In this document: piece after piece, positions 8,492 through 16,992 of the stretch
How positions within the stretch are numbered: position 1 is the stretch's first letter
Layout of the letters: every line of letters begins with the position of its first letter
Translations under genes and position numbers: made by a program
The notes under the pieces: model-generated
Databases searched by the model: none
The model's input: the letters and a program-made list of their open reading frames with translations, nothing else
What the model was told of the DNA's origin: nothing
Assembly (NCBI GenBank): GCA_963678055.1
Contig: OY782679.1
Location: forward strand, 1,736,001 to 1,800,000
Direction of reading: 5' to 3'
DNA length: 64,000 bases
Source: CAXXOK01 sp963678055
GTDB lineage: Bacteria; Bacillota; Clostridia; Christensenellales; Aristaeellaceae

Positions 8492-9112
8492 TCAGCGCGG
8501 GTCGCACACATACCAGGCCGCGTGCTCGCCGACATCAACGACTTTAACCTCACTAAAGCACGCCCCCATAGCGGACAGGCAATCCCGCATTTCCGTCTCG
8601 GCGGTTTGAATAAAACGGAAATAGTCACCGCGCTCTAGCCACTCGATCAGCGAGGTCAATGGTCTGCGGCGCTGATTATAATCATAAATAATCACTTTAT
8701 GCTTGGCTACCCGCCGCATCTCTTCATACAGCCGCTTGCGCTCCGGTTTCCCCATTCCATGGGCAACATAAGATGCGATGGCTACATCAAACTGCTTGTC
8801 GGCAAATGGCAGCGGCTGGTCTGCACTTGTTTTCTGAAAATTCACAGCACGATTTTCGGGGTTTCTCCTGGCCGAATCGAGCATCTTCTGCGCCGTATCC
8901 ACGCCCGTGACCTGCAAGCCAAACGCAGCCATGGCAGCGCACAGTGCACCCGTGCCGCAGCCAACATCCAGCACAGTTTGATAGTCCCTTAGGTCCAGCT
9001 CCGCAGCGGATGCCTGAAGCACCTGCGTAAAGGCTCTTTTTTGTTTATGGTAAAACAAGCGGTACACCGGCGCAATCCGATTGAATAGCGTTTCACTACT
9101 TTCTTTGCTCAA
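8492..9112 (-). CDS. Class I SAM-dependent methyltransferase
   Basis: 206 residues from a TTG at 9112, seven bases after GGGGAG; the longer frame to 9163 would run into the upstream gene. Motif I is VLDVGCGTGALCAAM, followed by GVDTAQKMLDSAR (motif post-I) and FDVAIASYVAHGM (motif II), as in UbiE/Methyltransf_11 proteins. The substrate cannot be told from the sequence. Its stop lies only 25 bases before the start of the tocopherol-cyclase-like gene, suggesting coupled function. Confidence 0.8.
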   Translation of the reverse strand: MSKESSETLFNRIAPVYRLFYHKQKRAFTQVLQASAAELDLRDYQTVLDVGCGTGALCAAMAAFGLQVTGVDTAQKMLDSARRNPENRAVNFQKTSADQPLPFADKQFDVAIASYVAHGMGKPERKRLYEEMRRVAKHKVIIYDYNQRRRPLTSLIEWLERGDYFRFIQTAETEMRDCLSAMGACFSEVKVVDVGEHAAWYVCDPR

Positions 9113-9149
9113 CAGGCTGCTCCCCTTTCCACTGTGTTCGTTACTTTTA

Positions 9150-12041
9150 TTATACCAGACCAAGGTAATCGTGCTCGATTACACCCTGCATCGCATCGAT
9201 CTCTTTAAAGCTTTCTTTCAGGGCTGCGCTTTCCACCTTGCCCAGGCGGCTGGAATCGATATAGTTATCCAACTTCTCATTTCTCTCAATGGACAAAATC
9301 TGATTCCACAACCGTAGCCGCAGTAGCAGCTCGTACGAGGCCACAATTTCACGGTGACGCGCGTCCGATATGGCACCCAAACGCTTGATGGCATCCAGCT
9401 GCCGCAGGGTGTTGACTTCTTTCACCGCGTGGCGTATGGCGTACAGCCTGGCGAAGCTAACAATGGCGATCTCCGGGGTTTTGATATCAATCCCGTCACT
9501 ACCGGCTGACAGGATACCGCCAAACAGCCGCAGCGGTGTTTTAAAGGACACGGCACTTTGCGCCAGCAGCTTGATGAACCGGCGGTCATCGGTCACGTCC
9601 GCGTAAATCGTACTTCGAATTTCTTCTTCCAGCATGGTATTCCCGTACACCGTGCGGAAGTCCAGCAGGGTGGAAAACTCCATAATCTGCTGCGGTTCTC
9701 CGGTTTCAATCCGCTCTTTAAAGTCCGCTTTCCATCCGCTGAGGGGCTTGCACCATTTCAGATTGGCCGCAATCATGCCGCCTTTGCATTTCACGTAACC
9801 GGCCAGCTCTAAATTATCGCAGACAATGGTTGCCAGTTGATGAAAATACGCCTGTGTGTCCGCTGCGTTGTCGCCTTCACCAAGCTTATACACTAAGGCG
9901 TTATCCTGATCGCTGTAGAGCGACTGGGCTTGCCTTCCCTGGCTGCCCAGGGCCAGAAACGCAAAGGGTACCGGCGGTTTGCCGATGTCCCGTATAGCAA
10001 GCTCAATCAGTTTTTGGGTGGCGATATCGGTAATCAGCGCCACCATATTGCCAATCGCGATGGAGGATGTACCAATTTCCAGCAATGAACCGACAAACTC
10101 CGGCGTTTTTTTGCACAGCGCGGCAATTCTGTGTGGCTGATCTGCGTTGGTTATCGCCTCCGCCAGCTCCGAAGCCATCATACTGGGTATATGCAGCAGC
10201 CTGTTCAGCGCTGCCTGCGAGCCGGTGTGCCCGGCGTGTTCTGTTTTCCGCTTAACCAGTATCATCAGGCCGTCAACCGAGTCGATCGCATCGTGCTTCA
10301 CGGTCAGTGTGCACTGCTCCAGTGTGCCGTCACAGCGCTTGATTACGCCGTCCACCGTGCTTTCCGCATTTCCATCCCCGCCGCTGCTAAGCAGCTGCAG
10401 CCATTCGGCGTTGCCTTCCACATCCGGAAATATATCGCTTAGGTACAGTAAATCAATACGGCCATACGCACAGCCGAGGATTTCATACACAACAGCATTG
10501 GCATAGCGGCACCGCCCACCGGCAATAAACAGCGCGCCTTCGGTGGCAGCCTCCGACAGGGCTTTATAGCGGTGTGTGGATTCCAGCAGCAATTTTTCCG
10601 CATCCTGCCTGGACCGTTCCAGGAATATTCCGTGATGAATTAAATAGGCCAGCAAAATCAGTACAATCCCGATTACACCGCCGGAAATAATGATGATATA
10701 TCCGCGCAGGGTCGCAATTTCCGATTGCACATCATGCGCGTAGATGCCCGTGCCAATCACCCAGCCCCAGGGTTCAAAATAACGGATGTAGGATTCCTTG
10801 GCTTCCACCCTGCCCGGGTCATCCATCCACTGAAAAACGTAACTGATATACCCCTCGCCCTCTTTTTTTGCCAGGTCGGCAAACTCCACAAAGATTTGGT
10901 TGCCTTGCGTATCAACAAACTCCGATACATCCTGATTGTTCAGGTCTGTGCGATATGGATGCATCAGTATTTTGGGACTCAGATCTTGAATCCAGAAATA
11001 ATCCTTGTCATCCACGCCATAACGCATGGCAGAAATGCGATCCTTGGCTAGTGCCTGCGCCTCCGCAAGCGTCATTCTCCCGGCCCGTTCTTCCTGCACG
11101 GCTTCGTTCAATACGCCGTACGCAGCCTGAGATAACTGACGGATGGTTTCCCGCTTGATGTCCATGAGCGTATCTTCAAAATACGGCAGGAAAAACACAA
11201 ACAGCGATACCACAAACAACGCCAGCGACAGCACCGCAGGCAAAATGATATTGAGCGAAAACGAAAACCAGTCGCTCTTCTTCTTTTTCTGTTTGGTTTG
11301 CGCTTCTTCAACTGTGTTGGCGGCATAAGCCGTATGCAAGAGCGCGTCGCGGAACATATCCCATTCATTACGTTCCACGGATATGCCGGGCGTGTCTGTC
11401 GCCAAATCGTGAAAGTCCGTGCCCATGGATGAAGCCAGTTTATACTGCTTTGCCATGGCACGCACTATATCGTTTTGTTCCTTGGCATAAGGGCCGTATA
11501 TGGCCTCAATGCCGTCCAGCCCCAGGTTTTTCAGCTCGCTGACGAGTTTTTCTAGCTTTGCGGGATCAGGTTGGGTTGAAAGCGGGTGTGCCAGTACAGT
11601 AATCCCGCCAGCTTTGTGAATCATGGCAATGACATCCGCCGAGGCGATGTGGTCGGGCTGCACCAGTTCATCCGACACGGTTACGGATCTGCCACTCAGC
11701 ATTGCCTTGAGCATTTCGTTCTCTTCATCAAAGCCGTATGCCAGAATATGTACCGCGTCTCCCTGATGGTTTGTTGTAATTTCCACCCCGGAAATATACC
11801 CGATGTCATACTGCGCAAGCGCTTTGCTAAATGCCTTGAGACCGATCATCGTATCATGGTCGGTTAGGGCGGCAATCTTCACGCCGTTTTGATACATGGC
11901 ATAGGCCACCTCCGCCGGTGGCAGTATACCATCGCTCCAGGAAGAGTGGCTGTGCAGATCGATATGGATTGTTCTGTGGTCCTGCGCTTCGCCGTCTTGC
12001 GTAGCAGGCTTTTGTGTGGACAGGTTATGCTCTTTTTTCAT
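9150..12041 (-). CDS. Multidomain receptor: PHP phosphoesterase - TM - Cache - TM - PAS - DUF294 nucleotidyltransferase
   Basis: 963 residues. Residues 25-215 form a PHP phosphoesterase with metal ligands in DLHSHSSWSDG (H30, H32), ALTDHDT (D61-D63), GVEIT (E87), LAHPL (H152) and GTDFHD (D209, H211). A membrane helix at about 258-286 precedes a single-Cache-type sensor at 290-440 (DKDYFWIQDL, ILMHPYRTDL, WVIGTGIY) and a second helix at 446-468, placing the Cache part outside the cell. A PAS-like segment (485-600) leads to a DUF294/GlnD-type nucleotidyltransferase (GSQGRQAQSLYSDQDNAL, 699-716, D711 and D713) and a DUF294_C helical domain. DUF294 genes often sit beside acetate-type symporters, as here on the opposite strand. 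The combination with PHP and Cache is one I do not recognise. Confidence 0.85.
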   Translation of the reverse strand: MKKEHNLSTQKPATQDGEAQDHRTIHIDLHSHSSWSDGILPPAEVAYAMYQNGVKIAALTDHDTMIGLKAFSKALAQYDIGYISGVEITTNHQGDAVHILAYGFDEENEMLKAMLSGRSVTVSDELVQPDHIASADVIAMIHKAGGITVLAHPLSTQPDPAKLEKLVSELKNLGLDGIEAIYGPYAKEQNDIVRAMAKQYKLASSMGTDFHDLATDTPGISVERNEWDMFRDALLHTAYAANTVEEAQTKQKKKKSDWFSFSLNIILPAVLSLALFVVSLFVFFLPYFEDTLMDIKRETIRQLSQAAYGVLNEAVQEERAGRMTLAEAQALAKDRISAMRYGVDDKDYFWIQDLSPKILMHPYRTDLNNQDVSEFVDTQGNQIFVEFADLAKKEGEGYISYVFQWMDDPGRVEAKESYIRYFEPWGWVIGTGIYAHDVQSEIATLRGYIIIISGGVIGIVLILLAYLIHHGIFLERSRQDAEKLLLESTHRYKALSEAATEGALFIAGGRCRYANAVVYEILGCAYGRIDLLYLSDIFPDVEGNAEWLQLLSSGGDGNAESTVDGVIKRCDGTLEQCTLTVKHDAIDSVDGLMILVKRKTEHAGHTGSQAALNRLLHIPSMMASELAEAITNADQPHRIAALCKKTPEFVGSLLEIGTSSIAIGNMVALITDIATQKLIELAIRDIGKPPVPFAFLALGSQGRQAQSLYSDQDNALVYKLGEGDNAADTQAYFHQLATIVCDNLELAGYVKCKGGMIAANLKWCKPLSGWKADFKERIETGEPQQIMEFSTLLDFRTVYGNTMLEEEIRSTIYADVTDDRRFIKLLAQSAVSFKTPLRLFGGILSAGSDGIDIKTPEIAIVSFARLYAIRHAVKEVNTLRQLDAIKRLGAISDARHREIVASYELLLRLRLWNQILSIERNEKLDNYIDSSRLGKVESAALKESFKEIDAMQGVIEHDYLGLV

Positions 12042-12297
12042 AGGCCCTCATCAAAGTTGTCCGTGCTTGGCTGCTTCTGCCGCAGCAATCTACTTGTATT
12101 ATACCATATGAAAAGCGCAGCGGTTTATGCAATGCATTCAGCGTTTACACGCAGCGCTCCTGCGCAGCAAAGCTCAGCATGCTTGCAAAATGGAACCGAA
12201 AAGAGTATATTGGCTTTTATAATGTAAATTTATGCGCATAAACGCGCGCATAGACACAATTCTTTCGCACTGATTAAATTGAAAAGGTGGTTTTTTC

Positions 12298-12588
12298 ATG
12301 CAACACGAGAACGTGACCGACCGCAAAAAAGACTACGCAGCCCCCTACAAGGCCAAGCTTGGGCTATGGATGTTTCTGCTCTACACCATTGTCTACGCCG
12401 GATTCATCATCATCACGGCATTCTCACCGGAGACAATGGGCCTGGACATCGGCAACATCAACCTGGCCATTCTTTATGGCTTGTTCCTGATTGCGTTCGC
12501 CGTGGTACTAGCGCTGATTTACAACCTTCTTTGCACGCGCTGTGAAAAGCGCATGAACGCTGAAGCAGAAGAGGAGGGCACACCATGA
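12298..12588 (+). CDS. DUF485 (YjcH-like) small membrane protein
   Basis: 96 residues with two membrane helices (about 23-43 and 58-80), matching the DUF485 subunit that accompanies acetate-type sodium:solute symporters. AAGGTGG lies 7 bases ahead of the ATG. Its last codons overlap the symporter start through ATGA, which suggests translational coupling. The 256-base gap to the divergent receptor gene holds a TATAAT at 12218-12223 but no convincing -35 box. Confidence 0.8.
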   Translation: MQHENVTDRKKDYAAPYKAKLGLWMFLLYTIVYAGFIIITAFSPETMGLDIGNINLAILYGLFLIAFAVVLALIYNLLCTRCEKRMNAEAEEEGTP

Positions 12589-14462
12589 ATTACCAACCAT
12601 CTGTTTGGGCCGTGGTCATCTTCTTCTCCTTTGTGGCTTTCGTCTTGCTGATCTCCCGCTTCTTTGCCAAGCGCTCGCAAAGCGCGAAGGGCTACTACAC
12701 CGCAGGCGGTTCCGTTCCCTGGATGGTCAACGGCATTGCGTTTGCCGGCGATTATCTCTCCGCTGCGTCCTTCCTTGGCATCTGCGGGATGATTGCGTTT
12801 TATGGCTTTGATGGCTTTTTATATTCCATCGGCTATCTTGCCGGGTGGATGGTCGCGCTGTTTGTGGTGGCCGAGCCGCTCAAGCGTATGGGCAAGTATA
12901 CCTTTGCCGATGCGCTGGACGCTCGCTTCAAATCTAAGGGCATCAAAATTGCCGCCGGTGTCAGCACGCTGATCGTTTCGGTGTTCTACCTGATACCGCA
13001 AATGGTTGGTGCAGGCTCGCTGGTGACACCGCTGCTGGGCTGGCCGCATTGGCTGGGCGTGGTGTTGGTCGGTGCTGTGGTTATCTTCATCGTTGCCACG
13101 GCCGGTATGGCCTCCACCACCTATGTGCAGTTTTTAAAGGGCGCGTTGTTAATCATTTTCTCCTGCGTACTGGTGTTTATGGTGCTCAACAAAGGGTTGT
13201 TCACTGATGAATATAAAACATTGGAAGTTGAAAACACAGCAAGCGGCACCGTGACGCTTATCGACCCTGACTATACAGTGGAGAGTGAATGGACCGTCGG
13301 CGATCTTCTGTTCGTCGCCGTACGCTCGGCCGAAGGTGAGCAGAGCATATGGGCCTACAACGCGCAAAAAGACCTGCTGGAAGAAACGCTGTTCATTACC
13401 CACAAAGCCGACGGTACGGAGCTGTTCAACGGAGCGCCAAAGGAAGACAACAAGTTCTTCCAGGTGGGTAACCTGACCGATATCCGCGGCGTTCCCAATA
13501 CGCAAACCGGCCCCATCGGCCCGTTCGCCTATTTAGGTGCGATCAAAAATAGTACAGTCGTCCGCTGGGACAAGGCCATTGTGATGGATGACGGCGATAA
13601 AATCACCATTTATTATCAACATCCGACCTCCGGCGCAGAAGTGATGCAGCCCGGGCAGAAATTCCCCCTGGATACCATGCGGCATAAGCTAAACTTTATC
13701 TCGCTGATGCTGGCACTGTTCTTTGGTACCGCTGCCCTGCCGCACATCCTCATCCGCTACTACACGGTGAAGAACCCGGCAGCCGCGCGTAAATCCACTA
13801 TTGTTGCGATTGTCTCCATCGGGTTTTTCTACCTATTGACGCTATTCCTGGGCTTCGGCTCCATGATCAGCGGCGGGCTGGACTTAACCAACTCCAACAT
13901 GGCTGCGCCGCTGCTGGCTAAAAACTTCAGCGTGGCGATCTTTGCCATAATCTCGGCCATCGCCTTTGCCACGGTGCTTGGTACCGTAAGCGGCCTGCTG
14001 GTGGCTTCCTCCGGCGCGGTGGTGCACGATCTGGTCGGCAGCACCAAGCACAAAACCATGTCCGATAAAACAGAGGTCAAAATCGGCAAAATCGCAGCCA
14101 TCGTCGTAGGCTGCATCGCCATTGTTTTGGGTATTGTGTTCAAGAACATGAACGTCAGTTTCCTGGTTGGGTGGGCATTCGCCGTTGCTGCATCGGCCAA
14201 CTTACCGGCCATCATTATGGTGCTGTTCTGGAAACGCACCACGGCCAAAGGCGTTATAGCGTCGATCATTGTGGGGCTGGTTTCCGCCATGGCCATCATT
14301 CTACTGTCGCAGAGCACCTATAACGATGTGTATCATCTTGTCAATGTCACCGCCCCCATGCCGATTGATAACCCGGCCATTATTTCCATACCGCTCAGTT
14401 TCCTAACGCTGATCGTCGTATCGCTGATGACAAAGCAAAAGGAAACAAGCGAGCAGCTATAG
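12585..14462 (+). CDS. Sodium:solute symporter, acetate/ActP type (SSS family)
   Basis: 625 residues, roughly 70 longer than typical ActP. The first helices show AKGYYTAGGSVPWMVNGIAFAGDYLSAASFLG, the SSS signature region, and the C-terminal half keeps LPHILIRYYTVKNP and the VGWAFAVAASANLPAI helix. The extra length is a hydrophilic stretch of about 150 residues (around 210-360) between two helices, possibly an external domain. ActP imports acetate and short carboxylates with sodium. With the DUF485 partner and the divergent DUF294 receptor it likely forms a substrate-sensing uptake unit. A strong terminator follows. Confidence 0.85.
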   Translation: MNYQPSVWAVVIFFSFVAFVLLISRFFAKRSQSAKGYYTAGGSVPWMVNGIAFAGDYLSAASFLGICGMIAFYGFDGFLYSIGYLAGWMVALFVVAEPLKRMGKYTFADALDARFKSKGIKIAAGVSTLIVSVFYLIPQMVGAGSLVTPLLGWPHWLGVVLVGAVVIFIVATAGMASTTYVQFLKGALLIIFSCVLVFMVLNKGLFTDEYKTLEVENTASGTVTLIDPDYTVESEWTVGDLLFVAVRSAEGEQSIWAYNAQKDLLEETLFITHKADGTELFNGAPKEDNKFFQVGNLTDIRGVPNTQTGPIGPFAYLGAIKNSTVVRWDKAIVMDDGDKITIYYQHPTSGAEVMQPGQKFPLDTMRHKLNFISLMLALFFGTAALPHILIRYYTVKNPAAARKSTIVAIVSIGFFYLLTLFLGFGSMISGGLDLTNSNMAAPLLAKNFSVAIFAIISAIAFATVLGTVSGLLVASSGAVVHDLVGSTKHKTMSDKTEVKIGKIAAIVVGCIAIVLGIVFKNMNVSFLVGWAFAVAASANLPAIIMVLFWKRTTAKGVIASIIVGLVSAMAIILLSQSTYNDVYHLVNVTAPMPIDNPAIISIPLSFLTLIVVSLMTKQKETSEQL

Positions 14463-14479
14463 CCTTCATCAATCTTTGT

Positions 14480-14520
14480 AACAACGCGGGAAAGGGGGTA
14501 CTTTTCCCGCGTTGTTTGTT
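14480..14520 (+). terminator. Intrinsic terminator of the symporter operon
   Basis: A 14-base stem (aacaacgcgggaaa / tttcccgcgttgtt, arms 14480-14493 and 14503-14516) is followed by TGTTTG. This separates the symporter operon from the cytochrome-b5-like gene. Confidence 0.85.
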
Positions 14521-14630
14521 TCGACACCGTTGTTTTTGTTTATGTTACATACCATACAGCAGCCGTAAAAAACGGATTGCGTATGCATGCCTCTTCTTCC
14601 AACAAGAGAAATGAAAAGGAGACAACATCA

Positions 14631-15068
14631 ATGAAAAAACGAGTCTTAAGTATCGCAGTGCTGCTTCTGGCAGCTTTAGTCTTATCCGCCTGTACCACTA
14701 CAAACACGCCAGCCGCTACGGATACCCCCACGGCAACGGAAACGCCGGCGGCGACTGATGCCCCTGCCGCAACCGACACGCCAGCCGTGACCGAAGACCC
14801 TGCCCAGAGTGAGGATCCCGCCAGCATGAGCGGTGATATGACCTTCACCGCAGATGAACTGGCAAAGTATGACGGCACAGATGGCAATCCCGCCTACATC
14901 GCTGTTGACGGCGTCGTGTACGATGTAACCGATGTGCCGCAGTGGCGCGAAGGCTTGCACAACGGCTTTACCGCCGGTCGCGATCTCACCGAGGAGATTA
15001 AAACCGTGTCCCCTCACGGCCTGTCTAAACTGACCGGCCTGACTGTCGTAGGATCATATGTAGAGTAA
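14631..15068 (+). CDS. Lipoprotein with cytochrome b5-like heme/steroid-binding domain
   Basis: 145 residues from the ATG at 14631, preceded by AAGGAG. A lipoprotein signal peptide ends in the lipobox LSAC (cysteine near residue 19). A Thr/Pro/Ala/Asp-rich linker of repeated ATDTP-like units spans about residues 20-60. The remaining part has the cytochrome b5-like pattern FTADELAKYDG, PAYIAVDGVVYDVTDVPQW and HGLSKL. It would be anchored on the outer face of the membrane. The membrane protein encoded 20 bases downstream is a likely electron-transfer partner. Heme versus steroid binding cannot be settled from sequence. Confidence 0.78.
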   Translation: MKKRVLSIAVLLLAALVLSACTTTNTPAATDTPTATETPAATDAPAATDTPAVTEDPAQSEDPASMSGDMTFTADELAKYDGTDGNPAYIAVDGVVYDVTDVPQWREGLHNGFTAGRDLTEEIKTVSPHGLSKLTGLTVVGSYVE

Positions 15069-15088
15069 AAAAGTAGGAGATATACGCC

Positions 15089-15481
15089 ATGTATGCAGTT
15101 CTTGGCTGGTTAAATGTCGGGTTTATCGCCGTGATGACGGCACCGTACTGGTTGCGCTTTATCAACAACCACACCTTGCACCTCAAAGGCGGACTATATG
15201 CAAAGACCATCAAGGTATTGCGTACTGTGCATAAGCCGCTGGGAGCGGCTGTCCTTCTGATCATGCTCATCCACGGCTATCTTGCGCTTGGCGCGCTCAG
15301 GCTGCATACCGGCACCATTACAGGTGTGCTCCTGCTGCTGACCGCTATGCTGGGCAGTGTGTTCTTTTTCACCAAAAAGAAAGCAGCGTTTGTATGGCAT
15401 AAGCGTATGGTGGGTCTGCTGGTGATTTTTATCGCCATCCACCTTTTGTTCCCAAGCGCCGTCTATTATCTGCTGAACTAG
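15089..15481 (+). CDS. Four-helix membrane protein with paired histidines, possible heme-binding partner
   Basis: 130 residues, four hydrophobic helices (about 3-20, 46-70, 76-92, 105-125). Histidines lie within or at the ends of helices: VHKPLGAAVLLIMLIHGYLALG in the second and WHKRMVGLLVIFIAIHLLFP in the fourth. The pairs are spaced as in bis-His b-type cytochromes. I do not recognise a named family. The AGGAGA site and the 20-base gap to the cytochrome-b5-like lipoprotein gene indicate one operon, closed by the terminator at 15494. Confidence 0.6.
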   Translation: MYAVLGWLNVGFIAVMTAPYWLRFINNHTLHLKGGLYAKTIKVLRTVHKPLGAAVLLIMLIHGYLALGALRLHTGTITGVLLLLTAMLGSVFFFTKKKAAFVWHKRMVGLLVIFIAIHLLFPSAVYYLLN

Positions 15482-15493
15482 CTACTGAAACTT

Positions 15494-15530
15494 AAAAAGT
15501 CCTGTGCCTTCGGGTACAGGACTTTTTGCT
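15494..15530 (+). terminator. Intrinsic terminator after the b5-lipoprotein/membrane protein pair
   Basis: Arms AAAAAGTCCTGT (15494-15505) and ACAGGACTTTTT (15516-15527) form a 12-base stem ending in a T run. Confidence 0.9.
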
Positions 15531-15540
15531 TTCCAGCCTT

Positions 15541-15782
15541 TATTATACAACCATTGTATAGGCCTCCCCGCCATTGTATAGTCCAGTCGTCCATATCCAA
15601 TATTTTACATTTATCCACAAGATATAGTATTTTGCTTATCTCCGCACTATCCTATTTTGTGTTAATATCACCAACGACTTTACAGTAAAACAATACAATC
15701 TTAACCAATATAGTATAGAATTATTCATAAAGGTAGGGTATCATTAAGTATATTCTTCTACAATAAAAAGGAGGAAACCAAC
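15541..15782. promoter_or_regulatory. AT-rich control region before the phnD-like gene
   Basis: The 301-base gap 15482-15782 holds the terminator and then this region. TATACAA-CCA-TTGTATA (15544-15560) is an inverted repeat, and CCATTGTATAG occurs directly repeated at 15551 and 15571, a 20-base period. Several TATAGTATA-like tracts follow. This looks like a repressor-binding region, but no consensus promoter can be fixed. Confidence 0.4.
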
Positions 15783-16826
15783 GTGAAAAGGACTCTATCT
15801 CTAGTTTTGGCAATCCTGTTGGTTGCCAACGTATCGTTTGCGATGGCAGATACCATCAAAATGGAAAAGCTCACTCTTGAATTTGTTCCGTCGAAAGATG
15901 CCGATGTTATCATTACCGGCACCAAAAACCTTCCCGAACTGCTGCAGGCCGAGATGCTCAATCAAGGCTATGACATTGGCGAAGTCGACATTACCGTAGG
16001 CACCTCCTACGAAGCGACCGGCGAAGCCATGGCTGCCGGTTCTGTGGATCTCGGTTGGCTGCCCGGCGGCACCTATGCCCTGTTCTCCGACGAAGTGGAC
16101 GTCATTCTGACGGCCACCCGCGCGGGCCTGAGCAACGATTCCACCGATCCGACCACCTGGAACGGTGAAGCCAACAAAACAGTACCCACTGAAGATCAGG
16201 TCACTTTCTACCGCTCCCTGATTTTCGCCACGCCGTCCGAATATGGTAAAGAACTGGCCGCCAAAGTAAACGCCGGCGAAACCCTGACCTGGGAAGATCT
16301 CGACAAGGCCAACTGGGCTGTGATGAGAACATCCTCTTCTGCCGGTTACATCTACCCCACACTGTGGCTGATGGACAACTACGAAGGCAAGAAGCTGATC
16401 GATCTCAGCACTGTGGTTACCCTGTCGGGCTATGGCGAAGCGTTTGCGCAGGCCGCTGCCGAAGCCGTTGATATCACCGTTTGCTATGCTGACGGCCGCC
16501 GCGACTACGAAGACGCATGGATGCTCCCCACCACCGAAGCGGATGCCACCGGCAAAGCCGGCATGGGCCGCGACGTGAACATTTGGGACGAGATGAACGT
16601 TATCGGCGTCACCGAAGGCATCTATAACGACACCGTATCCATCACCAAGGCCAACCCCGAAGTGTACAACCCCGAGTTTATTGCGGCCATTCAGAATGCC
16701 CTGATCAACATCATCGCAACCGAAGAAGGCCAGGCCATCTTCTCGGTGTATAGCCACTCCGGCTACGCACTTGCAACCGATGCTGATTACGAAGGCGCGC
16801 GCAAAGCCCTGAGCGCTGTGCAATAA
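15783..16826 (+). CDS. phnD: Phosphonate-type ABC transporter substrate-binding protein (PhnD family)
   Basis: 347 residues starting at a GTG behind AAAAAGGAGG. A cleavable signal peptide (LVLAILLVANVSFAMA, cut near residue 21) leads to the PhnD fold: LTLEFVPSKDADVI, the VDLGWLPGGTYAL segment, and the RTSSSAGYIYPTLWL ligand loop where related proteins use serine and tyrosine to hold the phosphonate or phosphate. It is the extracellular receptor for the PhnC and PhnE proteins encoded downstream. A terminator after its stop may let it be made in excess. The exact ligand (phosphonate, phosphite, phosphate ester) is unknown. Confidence 0.85.
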   Translation: MKRTLSLVLAILLVANVSFAMADTIKMEKLTLEFVPSKDADVIITGTKNLPELLQAEMLNQGYDIGEVDITVGTSYEATGEAMAAGSVDLGWLPGGTYALFSDEVDVILTATRAGLSNDSTDPTTWNGEANKTVPTEDQVTFYRSLIFATPSEYGKELAAKVNAGETLTWEDLDKANWAVMRTSSSAGYIYPTLWLMDNYEGKKLIDLSTVVTLSGYGEAFAQAAAEAVDITVCYADGRRDYEDAWMLPTTEADATGKAGMGRDVNIWDEMNVIGVTEGIYNDTVSITKANPEVYNPEFIAAIQNALINIIATEEGQAIFSVYSHSGYALATDADYEGARKALSAVQ

Positions 16827-16851
16827 GCACAAGTTCCTTATATCACGCCAA

Positions 16852-16888
16852 AGGCGGTACGGTTCCTACCGTATCGCCTCTCTTTTTT
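16852..16888 (+). terminator. Intrinsic terminator after phnD
   Basis: AGGCGGTACGGT (16852-16863) pairs with ACCGTATCGCCT (16868-16879), one mismatch inside, followed by CTCTTTTTT. It separates the binding protein from the ATPase and permease genes. Confidence 0.8.
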
Positions 16889-16992
16889 GTTTTGCGGATG
16901 TAAATTGCAGGGGAACAGGCCATGCTTGTGTTTCCGTTTGCTTTTTGTTATGCTGACCAGACAGAATATAATCCATGAACGGACGTGCTTTC

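Noticed and set aside
15801..16832. 343-codon open frame antisense to the phnD-like gene
   Set aside because: It mirrors the codon structure of a clear PhnD homologue, has no ribosome binding site and gives a Gly/His-rich translation without domains.
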